Origin: an uncultured Pelagibacteraceae bacterium
Lineage (GTDB): Bacteria > Pseudomonadota > Alphaproteobacteria > Pelagibacterales > Pelagibacteraceae
DNA: 64,000 nucleotides
NCBI GenBank assembly: GCA_902521355.1
Contig: CABYRT010000005.1
Span: 1-64,000, forward strand
Direction of reading: 5' to 3'
Of the stretch, positions 7,415-17,541 are shown piece by piece. The translations under genes were made by a program, and so were the position numbers. The first letter of the stretch is position 1; each line of letters starts with the position of its first letter. Under the pieces are notes generated by a model, which saw only the letters and a list, made by a program, of their open reading frames with translations, was not told the origin of the DNA and made no database searches.

Positions 7415-8690
7415 TCAAATTTTCGGAATTTGAATACTTACTTATTATATTATCAGCATTTGTTTTTTTATTTTTTACAATTTTTTCTAAGTGACCTAAA
7501 AACTTTGTTTCACTTAATTTTTTTCTATTTAAAAAGTCTCTCTTTTTTAATCCTGATTTTGATATGTCTAATAGTTTCTCTGCCCAATAAGAAATATCCT
7601 TGCCCATCAAATTAGTTTTTAAGCCATTTTTAGGGGCATTTTTATAAGCTGAAAGCACTTCATTAGCTTCCCAATTTTTAATTAAATCTAAAGCTTCTTC
7701 CAGATTTCCATAAAGTAATCCAGTGAATAGGGCAGGACCAGCACATAAACACTCCCATCCGCATGCATCCATTGATCTTAATTCGATATATTGTTTTAAT
7801 CTGTTCTCTGTAAATATTGTTCCTAAATGTGTATCAAGATCATTAGTACTAGGAATTTTATTTCCAATTTCTTTAATTTCTCCATTCATAAAGTTTTTAA
7901 ATAAATATTTTTTTCCAGATATATAATCACTTTCACTTTGTAAAAATAAGATTGGATAATTCATAATATAATCTGCATATTTTTCAAAATTTACATCTTT
8001 TAAAAAAAACTCAGGCAATCCACCTCTAGATGTTTCTTGCCAAACTTTAGATCTGTAAGATAAGTATCCACTATTACTTTTTTCAACTATAGAGGAATTT
8101 GCAAAAAGTCCGATAGATATTGGAACTAAATTATTTACCAACTTAAATTTTTTTATAAAATCTTCTTCTGAGGTATAATCTAAATTTAATTGCGTACCTG
8201 CAGTTTTATACATCATATTCAAACTTAGTTTTCCTCCAACAGGCATATCTTTGGTCATAACCTCATACCTTTTTTTTGGATTATTAGGTATATCTTCAAG
8301 TTTAGATATAGGATCATATCCAGCACTTACTATTTTAAAATCTAATTTTTCAATTACCTGATTTAACTCAAATAAATATTCATGAGATTCAGCACAAGCT
8401 TCGTGAATATTATTTAATTTTGCTCCAGATAGCTCTATTTGATTACCAGGCTCTAAAGTAATACTTTTACCATTCTTAGTTAACGCTATTGGATTTTTTT
8501 CCTCAAAAATAGGTTTCCAGCCAAACTCATATAAATTTTCAAACATTTTCTTGATTTTGGAATAATCAATTCTCGTATTTGTTTTTTTATCAAAAATAAA
8601 TTTTTCATGCTCAACTCCAATCTTCAAATTAGATTTATCCTTTGAGCCTGACTTAAAATGTTCTATTATTTGTTCCTTTGTTTCTATCAT
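7395..8690 (-). CDS. gshA: Glutamate-cysteine ligase, plant/alphaproteobacterial type
   Basis: This 431-residue member of the GCS2 family catalyses the first step of glutathione synthesis. The GVEHEKF motif (about residues 25-31), NGKSITLEPGNQIELSG and the YRSKVWQETSRGG segment are typical of the plant-type enzyme that Alphaproteobacteria carry. It overlaps the upstream DUF255 gene by one base and gshB downstream, so it is one transcription unit. Confidence 0.94.
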   Translation of the reverse strand: MIETKEQIIEHFKSGSKDKSNLKIGVEHEKFIFDKKTNTRIDYSKIKKMFENLYEFGWKPIFEEKNPIALTKNGKSITLEPGNQIELSGAKLNNIHEACAESHEYLFELNQVIEKLDFKIVSAGYDPISKLEDIPNNPKKRYEVMTKDMPVGGKLSLNMMYKTAGTQLNLDYTSEEDFIKKFKLVNNLVPISIGLFANSSIVEKSNSGYLSYRSKVWQETSRGGLPEFFLKDVNFEKYADYIMNYPILFLQSESDYISGKKYLFKNFMNGEIKEIGNKIPSTNDLDTHLGTIFTENRLKQYIELRSMDACGWECLCAGPALFTGLLYGNLEEALDLIKNWEANEVLSAYKNAPKNGLKTNLMGKDISYWAEKLLDISKSGLKKRDFLNRKKLSETKFLGHLEKIVKNKKTNADNIISKYSNSENLNDLYDQ

Positions 8691-10639
8691 TAGCTTATAT
8701 TGTTTCTTTTTAGATAATCTTCAATTTCCTTTATATTACTTAATTTGTTAGAGCAAGTTTGATTTTTACATATAACAATTTTTGGCTCTTTTACTTCATT
8801 ATCTAGATATTTAAATGTAGCTCTAGTAAAAAATTTTTTTTGCAAATACTTTTTTATATTAGAATCTAAATTTTGCTTTCCATGAATTGTAAAAGATATA
8901 CTTTCATTACAAATATCCAATGATTTTACAAAACTAAACATTTGTGCAAAGTTTGAGTTTAAAACTTGGTGGAAACTTTTTTTTAAAATATCAATTTTTT
9001 CAAACCATATTTTATCGCTAGTTATAATATATATTTTATTACATAAGTTTAAATATACGCTATTTCCATTTGGTATATTATTATCATTTAGATCTACTGG
9101 CTGAACAAATAGGTCATTATCTAATATTTTATTTTTTTGCATTAATCCTGATTTTTTATCAAAGAAGTATTCCCAGGTTTTTATTAAAATATCTTTTGCT
9201 TTTTCGATGTATTTAACGTCACCATCTAATTCATAAATAGTTATCAAAAGACTAGCATAGTATACGTAATCTTCCAAAAAAGCGTCAATCTCTGTGTCTT
9301 GATAGCAATGGAAAATTTTATCTGACAAATATTTTTCCAATATCTTTATACTAACAAGAGTATTTTGTTTTAGTTCTTCATTATCAGTTACTAGCGATGA
9401 AAGAAGGAGTGTTTCTAATAAAAAACAATTTTGGTCAGTTTGAGATTTATCATCAAATAATGGTTTAGAACGTTTATTTCTTTGATCTAATAACGTTTTT
9501 TCTGTGTTTGAGATTTCTTTAATCTCATCATCGGAAAGTTTATTATGAGTTTCTGTTAAAATATTATCACCTTCAAAATTTCCCTCTTCAGTCAAATTAT
9601 ATTTTTTTGCAAATAAATTAAATTTAGGACCCAGAGTATTTTTTAGTTCTGCATAATTCCATACATAATATTTTCCTTCAACACCATCGCTATCGGCATC
9701 ATATGCAGACCCATAAAGATCAAAATCATTTTTAAATTCTGAATTGATAAAATTTATGCTTTGCTCTAACTTTCCTTTATAATAAAGATTATTAGTTTTT
9801 TGAAAGAACTTATTTAACAATCCTATATATTGAATATTATCATAAAGCATTTTTTCAAAGTGAGGGATGATCCAATTTTCATCAACAGTGTATCTTGCTA
9901 TACCTCCAGCTAAATGATCATACATTCCTTTTGAAGAAATATTGTAAAGTAAAGTTTCAACAGGTTTAAAGTATTCTTCTTTTCCTGTTTTTAAATAAAA
10001 ATAAAACATTGCATCAAATAAATAAAATTGGGGAAACTTTGGAGCTCCTTTGAAACTTCCATTATCTTTATCTAGGTGTTGTATAATTTTTTCTAAAAAT
10101 GGTTCTAATGGTTGATTTAATACTGCTGATCTTTGATTAATTTTACCAAATATTTCTTGCATTTGGGGCGCTTGATCAAGAATTTTTTGTCTATTCTTAT
10201 TATATACGTCAGAAACATTATTAAGAACTTTTTGAAAATCTGGTCTTCCATGCATTTCTTTTGGAGGAAAATAAGTTCCACCAGTGAAAGGAACTCCATT
10301 TTCATCAAGAAACATGGATAAAGGCCAGCCTCCTTGAGTTCCTGTTAAAATAGATAAACTTCTTTGAAAAACATAATCTAAATCAGGTCTTTCTTCTCTA
10401 TCAACTTTAATGTTTATAAATTTCTCATTCATTATTTTAGCTGTTTCATCATCTTCAAAACTTTCATGTGCCATCACATGGCACCAATGACAACTTGCAT
10501 ATCCAACACTAAGAAATATTGGTTTTCTCTCTTTTTTTGCTTGTTCTAAACTTTCTTTATTCCAAGCTAACCAATTTACAGGATTATCTTTATGCTGCTT
10601 TAAATAAGGACTTTTCTCTTCCTTTAGTCTATTAGTCAT
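8690..10639 (-). CDS. DUF255 thioredoxin-domain protein (YyaL/SPATA20 family)
   Basis: This 649-residue protein has an N-terminal thioredoxin-like domain with the invariant CHWC (C50-C53) inside GYASCHWCHVMAHESF. A long alpha-helical barrel domain of the AGE/glycosidase type follows. The biochemical role of the family is not settled. The last 100 residues are Lys-rich and less conserved, and contain a CKNQTC pair. It lies directly upstream of gshA with a one-base overlap, so a thiol-redox link is plausible but inferred. Confidence 0.9.
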   Translation of the reverse strand: MTNRLKEEKSPYLKQHKDNPVNWLAWNKESLEQAKKERKPIFLSVGYASCHWCHVMAHESFEDDETAKIMNEKFINIKVDREERPDLDYVFQRSLSILTGTQGGWPLSMFLDENGVPFTGGTYFPPKEMHGRPDFQKVLNNVSDVYNKNRQKILDQAPQMQEIFGKINQRSAVLNQPLEPFLEKIIQHLDKDNGSFKGAPKFPQFYLFDAMFYFYLKTGKEEYFKPVETLLYNISSKGMYDHLAGGIARYTVDENWIIPHFEKMLYDNIQYIGLLNKFFQKTNNLYYKGKLEQSINFINSEFKNDFDLYGSAYDADSDGVEGKYYVWNYAELKNTLGPKFNLFAKKYNLTEEGNFEGDNILTETHNKLSDDEIKEISNTEKTLLDQRNKRSKPLFDDKSQTDQNCFLLETLLLSSLVTDNEELKQNTLVSIKILEKYLSDKIFHCYQDTEIDAFLEDYVYYASLLITIYELDGDVKYIEKAKDILIKTWEYFFDKKSGLMQKNKILDNDLFVQPVDLNDNNIPNGNSVYLNLCNKIYIITSDKIWFEKIDILKKSFHQVLNSNFAQMFSFVKSLDICNESISFTIHGKQNLDSNIKKYLQKKFFTRATFKYLDNEVKEPKIVICKNQTCSNKLSNIKEIEDYLKRNNIS

Positions 10640-10654
10640 GTTTTCATTTAAAAA

Positions 10655-11212
10655 TTAATGATGATAAAAAGGTTTTCTATCAAATATTTTTTTAACCATT
10701 GGTTCAAATTCTTCTAAAGACATCGATTTATAATTAGGATCAAAAGAAGACTGGTCGTATTTTTCACAAAAATCAACAGTATCTTGATAATATTTGTGAT
10801 CTTTGAATTTATCCCTTGCGTTTCTATCCCCACCTAAATGATGAGCACTATAATAAGTTTGAAAAAGTCCATGATGAAGGATTATCCAATATGTTTTCTC
10901 TGAAACATATGGTCTGATTATCGAAGCTGCATATTGAGAATGGTTCATAGGTGCCAAGTCGTCCCCTATGTCATGAAGTAAAGTTGCCACAACCATCTCT
11001 TCACTTTCTCCGTTCTTGTATGCTCTTGTGGCTGCTTGTAAAGAATGTTCTAATCTAGTTATTTGATAACCCTCAAGAGTTGTAGTTTGACTTGCAAGAT
11101 ACTTAAGTAATCTATCTGCTGTTTTACGTTCAAAATTTTTTTCATACTTTTCTAATAATTCATAATCTTCTTTTGAACCATTTTTCATTTCAGTAAAATT
11201 TACTTTTTTCAT
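10655..11212 (-). CDS. HD-domain protein resembling PhnZ/TmpB phosphonate oxygenases
   Basis: This 185-residue protein starts at an ATG that overlaps the purF stop (TGATG). Counting from that ATG, candidate di-iron ligands are H56 (LEHSLQAA), H80-D81 (LLHDIG), H91, H114 (ILHHG) and D153. E47 and Y49 just before the first ligand recall the substrate-binding Glu/Tyr pair of PhnZ. Known members oxidatively cleave hydroxylated phosphonates; MIOX is a relative. No phosphonate gene is nearby, so it may instead be a plain phosphohydrolase. Confidence 0.7.
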   Translation of the reverse strand: MKKVNFTEMKNGSKEDYELLEKYEKNFERKTADRLLKYLASQTTTLEGYQITRLEHSLQAATRAYKNGESEEMVVATLLHDIGDDLAPMNHSQYAASIIRPYVSEKTYWIILHHGLFQTYYSAHHLGGDRNARDKFKDHKYYQDTVDFCEKYDQSSFDPNYKSMSLEEFEPMVKKIFDRKPFYHH

Positions 11213-12654
11213 CAATTACTCGATCCTGTACTTAACAATGATAATTGTGTAACTTTATCCTCTCCAAGTTCATCAATTATTTTTACTGGATAATCACCAG
11301 TAAAATGATGATCAGTTAATTGTGGATAAGCATCATTTCTCTTATCAAAACCCATTCCTCGATATAAGCCATCTAAAGTTAAAAATTTAAGTGATTTTGC
11401 TTTTATAAATTCTTTTATTTCATCCACTGATTTGTTTGCTGCTAATAGTTCTTTTTTAGTAGGCGTATCAACTCCATAAAAATCTGGATATTTTATTTCC
11501 GGACTTGCTATTCTCACATGTATTTCTTTAGCACCATTATCATATAACATTTTTACAATTTTTGATGAGGTTGTTCCTCTTACAAGAGAATCATCAACTA
11601 AAATTATTTTTTTATTTTTTATAACTGAAACATTTGCATTTAATTTTAATTTAACTCCTAAACTTCTAATCTGTTGTGATGGCTCTATAAAAGTTCGACC
11701 AACATAATGATTTCTTATTAAACCTAAATCAAAATTTATTTTTTTTTCCTCAGCGTAACCCAATGCAGCTGCATTACCAGAATCTGGTACTGGCACAACC
11801 AAATCAGCATCTAAATTATCCTCTTTTGCTAATTCAGCTCCAAATCTTTTACGATATTCGTAGGCTGTTTTGCCATTTAAAATACTATCTGGTCTAGAAA
11901 AATAAATATATTCAAATACACATGGCCTCACTTTTTTTTGAGGAAATGGCTTAATACTTTTTAATTCATCATTTTCTACATAAACAATTTCACCATTTTC
12001 AACATCTCTAACAAACTTTGCACCAATAATATCAAAAGCACAGGTTTCAGATGCAAAAACATAAGAGTTTTTTAATTTTCCAATAACTAGAGGTCTAATT
12101 CCATAAGGATCTCTTACCCCAATAAGAGTATTTTGTGTCATCATAACTAATGCATATCCCCCTTGAATTTGAAATAAAGCATCAATAACTTTATCAATTG
12201 TCTTGGGTCTTTTTGATTTGGCTATAAGTTTTACTATCGTTTCTGTATCTGATGTTGTGTAAAAAATTGAGCCTTCTTCAACCATTTTATTTCTAAGAGT
12301 TATTGCATTTGTAAGATTACCATTATGCGCAACTCCAATTCCACCTGAATTAGTATCAGCAAAGAACGGTTGTACATTTCTTAAAGCAGTTCCACCAGTT
12401 GTAGAATATCTATTGTGACCTATTGCATAATTTCCTGGTAGGTTTTTTAAAACTTTTTCATCATTAAAGTTGTCACCAACTAAACCAAATCTTTTTTCAG
12501 AGTGATATTTTTCCCCGTCAAATGATACAATTCCACAACCCTCTTGTCCTCTATGTTGTAACGCATGAAGTCCTAAAGCGGTTAAGGTCGATGCCTCTGG
12601 TGTATTACTTATACCAAAGACGGCACATTCCTCTTTTAATTTAGGGTTATACAT
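11212..12654 (-). CDS. purF: Amidophosphoribosyltransferase
   Basis: PurF catalyses the first committed step of purine synthesis (PRPP plus glutamine to phosphoribosylamine). I place the start at the ATG at 12654, nine codons after another ATG at 12681. This start puts the Ntn nucleophile in EECAVFGI at residue 10, matching the short propeptide known for Bacillus-type PurF. GHNRYSTTG and the PRPP loop VDDSLVRGTT are intact. The protein is then 480 residues. It overlaps cvpA by 8 bases, the common cvpA-purF pairing of proteobacteria. Confidence 0.95.
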   Translation of the reverse strand: MYNPKLKEECAVFGISNTPEASTLTALGLHALQHRGQEGCGIVSFDGEKYHSEKRFGLVGDNFNDEKVLKNLPGNYAIGHNRYSTTGGTALRNVQPFFADTNSGGIGVAHNGNLTNAITLRNKMVEEGSIFYTTSDTETIVKLIAKSKRPKTIDKVIDALFQIQGGYALVMMTQNTLIGVRDPYGIRPLVIGKLKNSYVFASETCAFDIIGAKFVRDVENGEIVYVENDELKSIKPFPQKKVRPCVFEYIYFSRPDSILNGKTAYEYRKRFGAELAKEDNLDADLVVPVPDSGNAAALGYAEEKKINFDLGLIRNHYVGRTFIEPSQQIRSLGVKLKLNANVSVIKNKKIILVDDSLVRGTTSSKIVKMLYDNGAKEIHVRIASPEIKYPDFYGVDTPTKKELLAANKSVDEIKEFIKAKSLKFLTLDGLYRGMGFDKRNDAYPQLTDHHFTGDYPVKIIDELGEDKVTQLSLLSTGSSN

Positions 12655-13192
12655 CTTGAACTTTTTCTTTAGCGTCTTCATATTGTTTTTGATTTGGAAA
12701 TACCTTTATAAGATAGATACTACCTTTTTCAACCAAAGGAAATGTTAACGAATCTTTTAAATTTAACGGCCATTTTTTGCTATCGTAGACTACGTCAATA
12801 GCAGTGAATAAACAAACAATTAGAATATAGCTCTTAGCGATTCCAAAGAAAAAGCCAAAAACTTTATCGACTGAACCTAATCCAGTGTAGGTTACAACTT
12901 TACTTATTGCTTTATTTCCTAAAAGAATAAGAAATATTATTAAGATAAACAATATTACTCCAACAATTATATCAAGAACATATTCACTATCTAAAATACC
13001 TTCAAAATACGGTTTTACTTTCGGAAATAAATAAATTGTTAAAATATATGCCAAAACCCATTTGGCAGCTGACAATAAGCTTAAAACAAAACCTTTTCTA
13101 GATCCTTGAATTAAAAAATAAATGGTTAATACAAAAAAAATATAATCAAATAATGTTATTTGTATTAAAAAATCCTGAATAGGTTCAATCAT
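12647..13192 (-). CDS. cvpA: CvpA family membrane protein
   Basis: This 181-residue protein has four hydrophobic helices and the YFLIQGSRKGF loop typical of CvpA (named for colicin V production in E. coli; envelope-related role). It overlaps the MMPL exporter stop by one base (TAATG) and purF downstream. Confidence 0.88.
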   Translation of the reverse strand: MIEPIQDFLIQITLFDYIFFVLTIYFLIQGSRKGFVLSLLSAAKWVLAYILTIYLFPKVKPYFEGILDSEYVLDIIVGVILFILIIFLILLGNKAISKVVTYTGLGSVDKVFGFFFGIAKSYILIVCLFTAIDVVYDSKKWPLNLKDSLTFPLVEKGSIYLIKVFPNQKQYEDAKEKVQDV

Positions 13193-15567
13193 TAATTGAA
13201 TGGTTTGATTTTAAGCAATAAAGAAGGCAAAAGTGTTAAAACTGAAACCATTGCAAGTAACATGGCAATCCCAGTGAATACACCAAAGTAAATTGTTGGT
13301 ATAAAATTTGACATTACTAAAATTGAAAATCCAAAAACTATTGTAATTGAAGTATTTAAAATAGCTTTACCGACAGTTGCGTGACATAATTTTAATGTTT
13401 TCTTATAATTTCTTAACTTTGCATACTCCTCTTTAAATCTATAAATATAATGAATACTATTATCTACGGCTATACCTATAGTTATGGCAGCTATTGTAAT
13501 TGTCATCATATCAAGTGGAATTCCTAACAATCCTATCAATCCTAATATAAAAAAAGCTGCTATAAAATTTGGAACAACACCTATTAAAGCTAATTTTAAA
13601 TTTTTAAATAGAATTATAAACATTGTAAAAATTCCAAGCATAACAAATCCAAGTGTTAAAATTTGAGATTTAAATAAACTTTGTAAAAGATTGTTGAAAA
13701 GAATTAATACACCACCTAATTTAAATTCGTCTTTTTTTAAATTTAATTTATTCTCAAGATCTGAATTTATTTTAATAAGTAAATCATTTCTCCTCAGATT
13801 ATCTAATGAATCTTTTATTCTTAAGCTTATTCTAGCCTCAGAGTCTTTTATAGATATATATGGATCAACAATTTCTTTTTTTATGTTATCAGGAATCTTA
13901 GTATATAAGACACCCATTTCTAAAGACCCAAGTTCTTTATTATTATTTAATTGAGTAGCAACATCAATTATTGATGAAAAAGAGAGAACTTTTCCAATTG
14001 GCTCTAAAGAATCTAAATAACTATGAACCTTTTTTATTTTATCAATTTTGTCTTTAGTAAACCAATATTTTTCATCATTTTCATCTTCATCTCCCCAATC
14101 ATCCTCTTCATCTTCTGATTTTTGATCAGTTTCATTTTGTTTTGGAAATTTTAAAATAACTTCGAGCGGTGTTGTGCCACCTAACTTTTCATCAATGAGC
14201 TTCATTCCTTTATATATTTCAGTATTTTTATCAAAATAATTTATAAAACTATTTTCAACTTCGAGCTTTGAAATCCCTAATATACTTAGAAATATAATTA
14301 TTAAGGTTGTTCCAAATATAGTATTTTGGTTTGAAACTGAAATGTTACTAAAAAAATTAGTAATCGTAGTGCCTTTTTCCTCTTTTAAAGAAACTTTATT
14401 AAAATTAATTAAATTAATTAATGTCGGCAATAGACTAAAAGTAATAAGAAATGAAATTATTAGACCAAAAGTCATCATAAACCCAAAATCTATTATTGGT
14501 TTTATTTCGCTGAACACCAGAGATAAGAAAGCAAATATAGTTGTTAAAGCTGTATACAAAATAGGCCAAAACATTTTACTCGTTGTCAAAGAAATAATTT
14601 TAAATTTATTGAATTTCGGAAATTGTTTTGAAAGTTGAAGATATCTTGTACTGATATGAATATTCATAGCCATTGTTAATATCAACATTAAAGCTATAAA
14701 ATTTGATGATATGACTGTAACTTTCCAACCCAAGAGACCCAAAAGTCCAATCATTATTATTACTGAAAAAAAACAACTGCTTATAGGTACAATTACCCAT
14801 ATTAATTTTCTAAATACATACCAAAGAGTTGCAATGATAAATAAAAAAACTCCAAGTCCAAAAACAATAATATCATTTTTTATAAAGGTCATCATATCGT
14901 CAGCAATCATAGGAATACCGCCCAAATGAATTTTGCTTGTTGAACTAAAATTTTTTATTACTTGTCTTATTTCTAAAATATTTTGATGATTTTGTTTTTT
15001 TAATTTATCTTTATATATCTCTTCATCTTTTTTACTTTTAAAGTCTTTTATTTTATCTTTAGACTTTAAATAAACTATAATACCAGATGTTTTACCATCT
15101 TCACTGATTACAAAATTCCTGAATACAGGACTATTCAATATTTCATTAAAACCTCTTTCCTTATCAATACCGCTTGAGCTAAGTGTGGAGTAGTTTTGCA
15201 ATCTCTCTATAAGTGGTTCATCGGAGCTGTTTAGTAAAGGAATATCTAATAGTGTGATTACACTATGCACCCAACTAAGTCTTTGAATTTCTTTTTTTAA
15301 TTTAATGAGATTTTCGATAGAATTTTCTTCTATCATTCTTCCTTTTGGAGTGTAAGTAAGAACTAAAAATTCTTTTGCACCATATCTTTCGTTTATCTCA
15401 TTTAAATATTTTAAATCAGGATCACCTTCTATTAATAAAGTTTCTGATGATGCATCAAGTCTAAAGTTTTTTGAAAAATACCCAAAAAAACACAAGCTGG
15501 TTAATAACAAAACTAAAATAAATCTTGGTTTTTTTAAAACTGTATTTTGATAAAATTTGGCTAACAT
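13192..15567 (-). CDS. RND/MMPL-family exporter
   Basis: This 791-residue protein has the RND layout of about 12 membrane helices: one near the N-terminus (15-35), a large periplasmic loop, a block of five, a second loop and a final block. GAKEFLVLTYTP after the first loop strand and IGIAVDNSIHYIYRF in the second half match the MMPL-type predicted exporters that often move lipids or hydrophobic molecules. The second loop (about residues 475-495) holds a run of Asp and Glu. The substrate is unknown. It is the first gene of a unit with cvpA and purF. Confidence 0.87.
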   Translation of the reverse strand: MLAKFYQNTVLKKPRFILVLLLTSLCFFGYFSKNFRLDASSETLLIEGDPDLKYLNEINERYGAKEFLVLTYTPKGRMIEENSIENLIKLKKEIQRLSWVHSVITLLDIPLLNSSDEPLIERLQNYSTLSSSGIDKERGFNEILNSPVFRNFVISEDGKTSGIIVYLKSKDKIKDFKSKKDEEIYKDKLKKQNHQNILEIRQVIKNFSSTSKIHLGGIPMIADDMMTFIKNDIIVFGLGVFLFIIATLWYVFRKLIWVIVPISSCFFSVIIMIGLLGLLGWKVTVISSNFIALMLILTMAMNIHISTRYLQLSKQFPKFNKFKIISLTTSKMFWPILYTALTTIFAFLSLVFSEIKPIIDFGFMMTFGLIISFLITFSLLPTLINLINFNKVSLKEEKGTTITNFFSNISVSNQNTIFGTTLIIIFLSILGISKLEVENSFINYFDKNTEIYKGMKLIDEKLGGTTPLEVILKFPKQNETDQKSEDEEDDWGDEDENDEKYWFTKDKIDKIKKVHSYLDSLEPIGKVLSFSSIIDVATQLNNNKELGSLEMGVLYTKIPDNIKKEIVDPYISIKDSEARISLRIKDSLDNLRRNDLLIKINSDLENKLNLKKDEFKLGGVLILFNNLLQSLFKSQILTLGFVMLGIFTMFIILFKNLKLALIGVVPNFIAAFFILGLIGLLGIPLDMMTITIAAITIGIAVDNSIHYIYRFKEEYAKLRNYKKTLKLCHATVGKAILNTSITIVFGFSILVMSNFIPTIYFGVFTGIAMLLAMVSVLTLLPSLLLKIKPFN

Positions 15568-15592
15568 TAACTATTAGCTTTTATAATTTAAT

Positions 15593-17008
15593 TTAATTAT
15601 TTTGAATATCTTTAAATTTGGTAAACATTGCTTCAAATTCAAGCATTACATTCCCAGTAGGTCCATGTCTTTGTTTTTGAATAATTAACTCTGCTAAATG
15701 TGATACTTCATTCATTTTAGCCTGCCATTCAGCATGTTCTACAGTTGCAGGTCTAGGCTCTTTTCCTTGCAAATAATATGCCTCTCTATAAACAAACATT
15801 ACCACATCTGCATCTTGTTCAATCGAACCTGATTCTCTTAAATCTGATAATTGTGGTTTTTTATCATCCCTTTGTTCTACAGCTCTCGAAAGTTGAGAAA
15901 GCGCTAACACTGGAACAGCTAATTCTTTTGCCAAAGCTTTTAATCCTTGTGTTATTTCTGATATCTCTTGGACTCTGCCGTTATTAGCATTTGATGCTCT
16001 CATTAATTGAATATAGTCTATTACAACCATATCGAGACCATACAACCTTTTTATCCTTCTTGCTCTATTGCTGAGAGCTGCAATAGTTATTGCTGGCGTT
16101 TCATCGATATACAAAGGGAGTTCAGATATGTCTTTTGAAGTTTCAATAAATTTATCAAATTGTTCCTCTGATATCTTGCCTCTTCTTATATCATTTGATT
16201 TAATTCGTGATTGTTCAGCTAAAATCCTAGTAGATAATTGTTCTGATGACATTTCTAACGAAAAGAAAGCAATAGAACTTTTTTCACCATTTTCTTGAAT
16301 TTTTTTCGCTGCATTAAATGCAATGTTTGTAGCCAAAGCAGTCTTACCCATAGATGGTCTTCCTGCAATAATAATAAGATCTGATTTATGCAAACCACCT
16401 AGTCTGTCATCTAAATCTTTCAATCCAGTTGGTACACCAACTATACCTTCTTCATTTTTATATGCATTTGATGCCATTTCAATGGTTTGCCTCATAGCTT
16501 CGTCAAACTTAATTAATGATGAACTAAAAGATCCTTTCTCTGCAAGATCGAATAAAGATTTCTCATAATTTTCTATAATTTTTTGTCCATCTGTCCCTAG
16601 ATCATTTAGTTTGGCTTGATCTATAACTTCTCCTGAAATTTTAATTAATTCTCTTTTTACATAAAGGTCAAAAATTAGTTTTGAGTATTCAAGGGCTTGT
16701 CTTGATGAGGTGGAGAATTTAGTTATTTTAACTAAATATTCAGGAATATTTAATTCATCTTTTTCTTTTTCAAAGTAATTTTTTAATGTGATTGGATTTG
16801 CTAAAAGACCTCCATAAATCAATTTTTCCAATGCTTCGAATATTTTTTTATGTACTGGATCGTAAAAGTTTTTACTTGAAATAATTAAATTTACATCATC
16901 AAATATTTCATTCGATAATAGTATCGAACCAATAACGGATTGTTCAGCTTCAATATTATTTGGTAATTCTTCTGATTGATTTTTTACAATATTTAACGAC
17001 TGAGACAT
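15593..17008 (-). CDS. dnaB: Replicative DNA helicase
   Basis: This 471-residue DnaB has an N-terminal helical domain (AEQSVIGSIL near residue 21), the Walker A motif GRPSMGKT at 216-223, Walker B MVVIDYIQLM and the conserved SDLRESGSIEQDADVV near the C-terminus. It forms the hexameric helicase at the replication fork. It follows the rpsF-rpsR-rplI cluster on the same strand with a 75-base gap, the same neighbourhood as in many bacteria. Confidence 0.97.
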   Translation of the reverse strand: MSQSLNIVKNQSEELPNNIEAEQSVIGSILLSNEIFDDVNLIISSKNFYDPVHKKIFEALEKLIYGGLLANPITLKNYFEKEKDELNIPEYLVKITKFSTSSRQALEYSKLIFDLYVKRELIKISGEVIDQAKLNDLGTDGQKIIENYEKSLFDLAEKGSFSSSLIKFDEAMRQTIEMASNAYKNEEGIVGVPTGLKDLDDRLGGLHKSDLIIIAGRPSMGKTALATNIAFNAAKKIQENGEKSSIAFFSLEMSSEQLSTRILAEQSRIKSNDIRRGKISEEQFDKFIETSKDISELPLYIDETPAITIAALSNRARRIKRLYGLDMVVIDYIQLMRASNANNGRVQEISEITQGLKALAKELAVPVLALSQLSRAVEQRDDKKPQLSDLRESGSIEQDADVVMFVYREAYYLQGKEPRPATVEHAEWQAKMNEVSHLAELIIQKQRHGPTGNVMLEFEAMFTKFKDIQNN

Positions 17009-17083
17009 TGTATATTAATATTTAAATTAAATTATGTTAAAAATAAATATTATTTATAGATTGGGGAAAACAATGTATAAATT

Positions 17084-17539
17084 TTAGTTTTCTTCTTGAG
17101 GTATTACCTTTATTCTAATATTAATTTGTATATCTGAATGCAAATTCATTACTACATCAAAGGTACCTAAGGATTTAATTTCTTTAACAGGTTGTATCAT
17201 TGATGGATTGATGTCTATTTTGTCTTCTTCTTTTATAATTTTTGAAATTTCCGTTGGCTTTACTGATCCGTATAACTCTTTGTTTTCTGTACTTAATTTT
17301 TTAATTTCATATTCTTTATTTTTGAGTAAATCACTTAAATCTTTCGCTCTAGTCTTTTTATCTAAATCTTTTTTATTAAGTTCATTTTTGATATTTTCGA
17401 CTTCTTTAATATTTTCTTTAGAGGCATAAAGTGCTTTTTTTTGTGATATTAGATAATTTCTTGCAAAACCTCTTTTAACATCAATAATTTCTCCTATTGA
17501 GCCAACTTTTCTAACATTTTCTAATAAAATCACTTTCAT
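17084..17539 (-). CDS. rplI: Ribosomal protein L9
   Basis: This 151-residue protein begins with the L9 signature MKVILLENVRKVGSIGE and VKRGFARNYLI, followed by the long Lys/Glu-rich connecting helix and a C-terminal domain. It is the last gene of rpsF-rpsR-rplI, 2 bases after the rpsR stop. Confidence 0.97.
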   Translation of the reverse strand: MKVILLENVRKVGSIGEIIDVKRGFARNYLISQKKALYASKENIKEVENIKNELNKKDLDKKTRAKDLSDLLKNKEYEIKKLSTENKELYGSVKPTEISKIIKEEDKIDINPSMIQPVKEIKSLGTFDVVMNLHSDIQINIRIKVIPQEEN

Positions 17540-17541
17540 AA

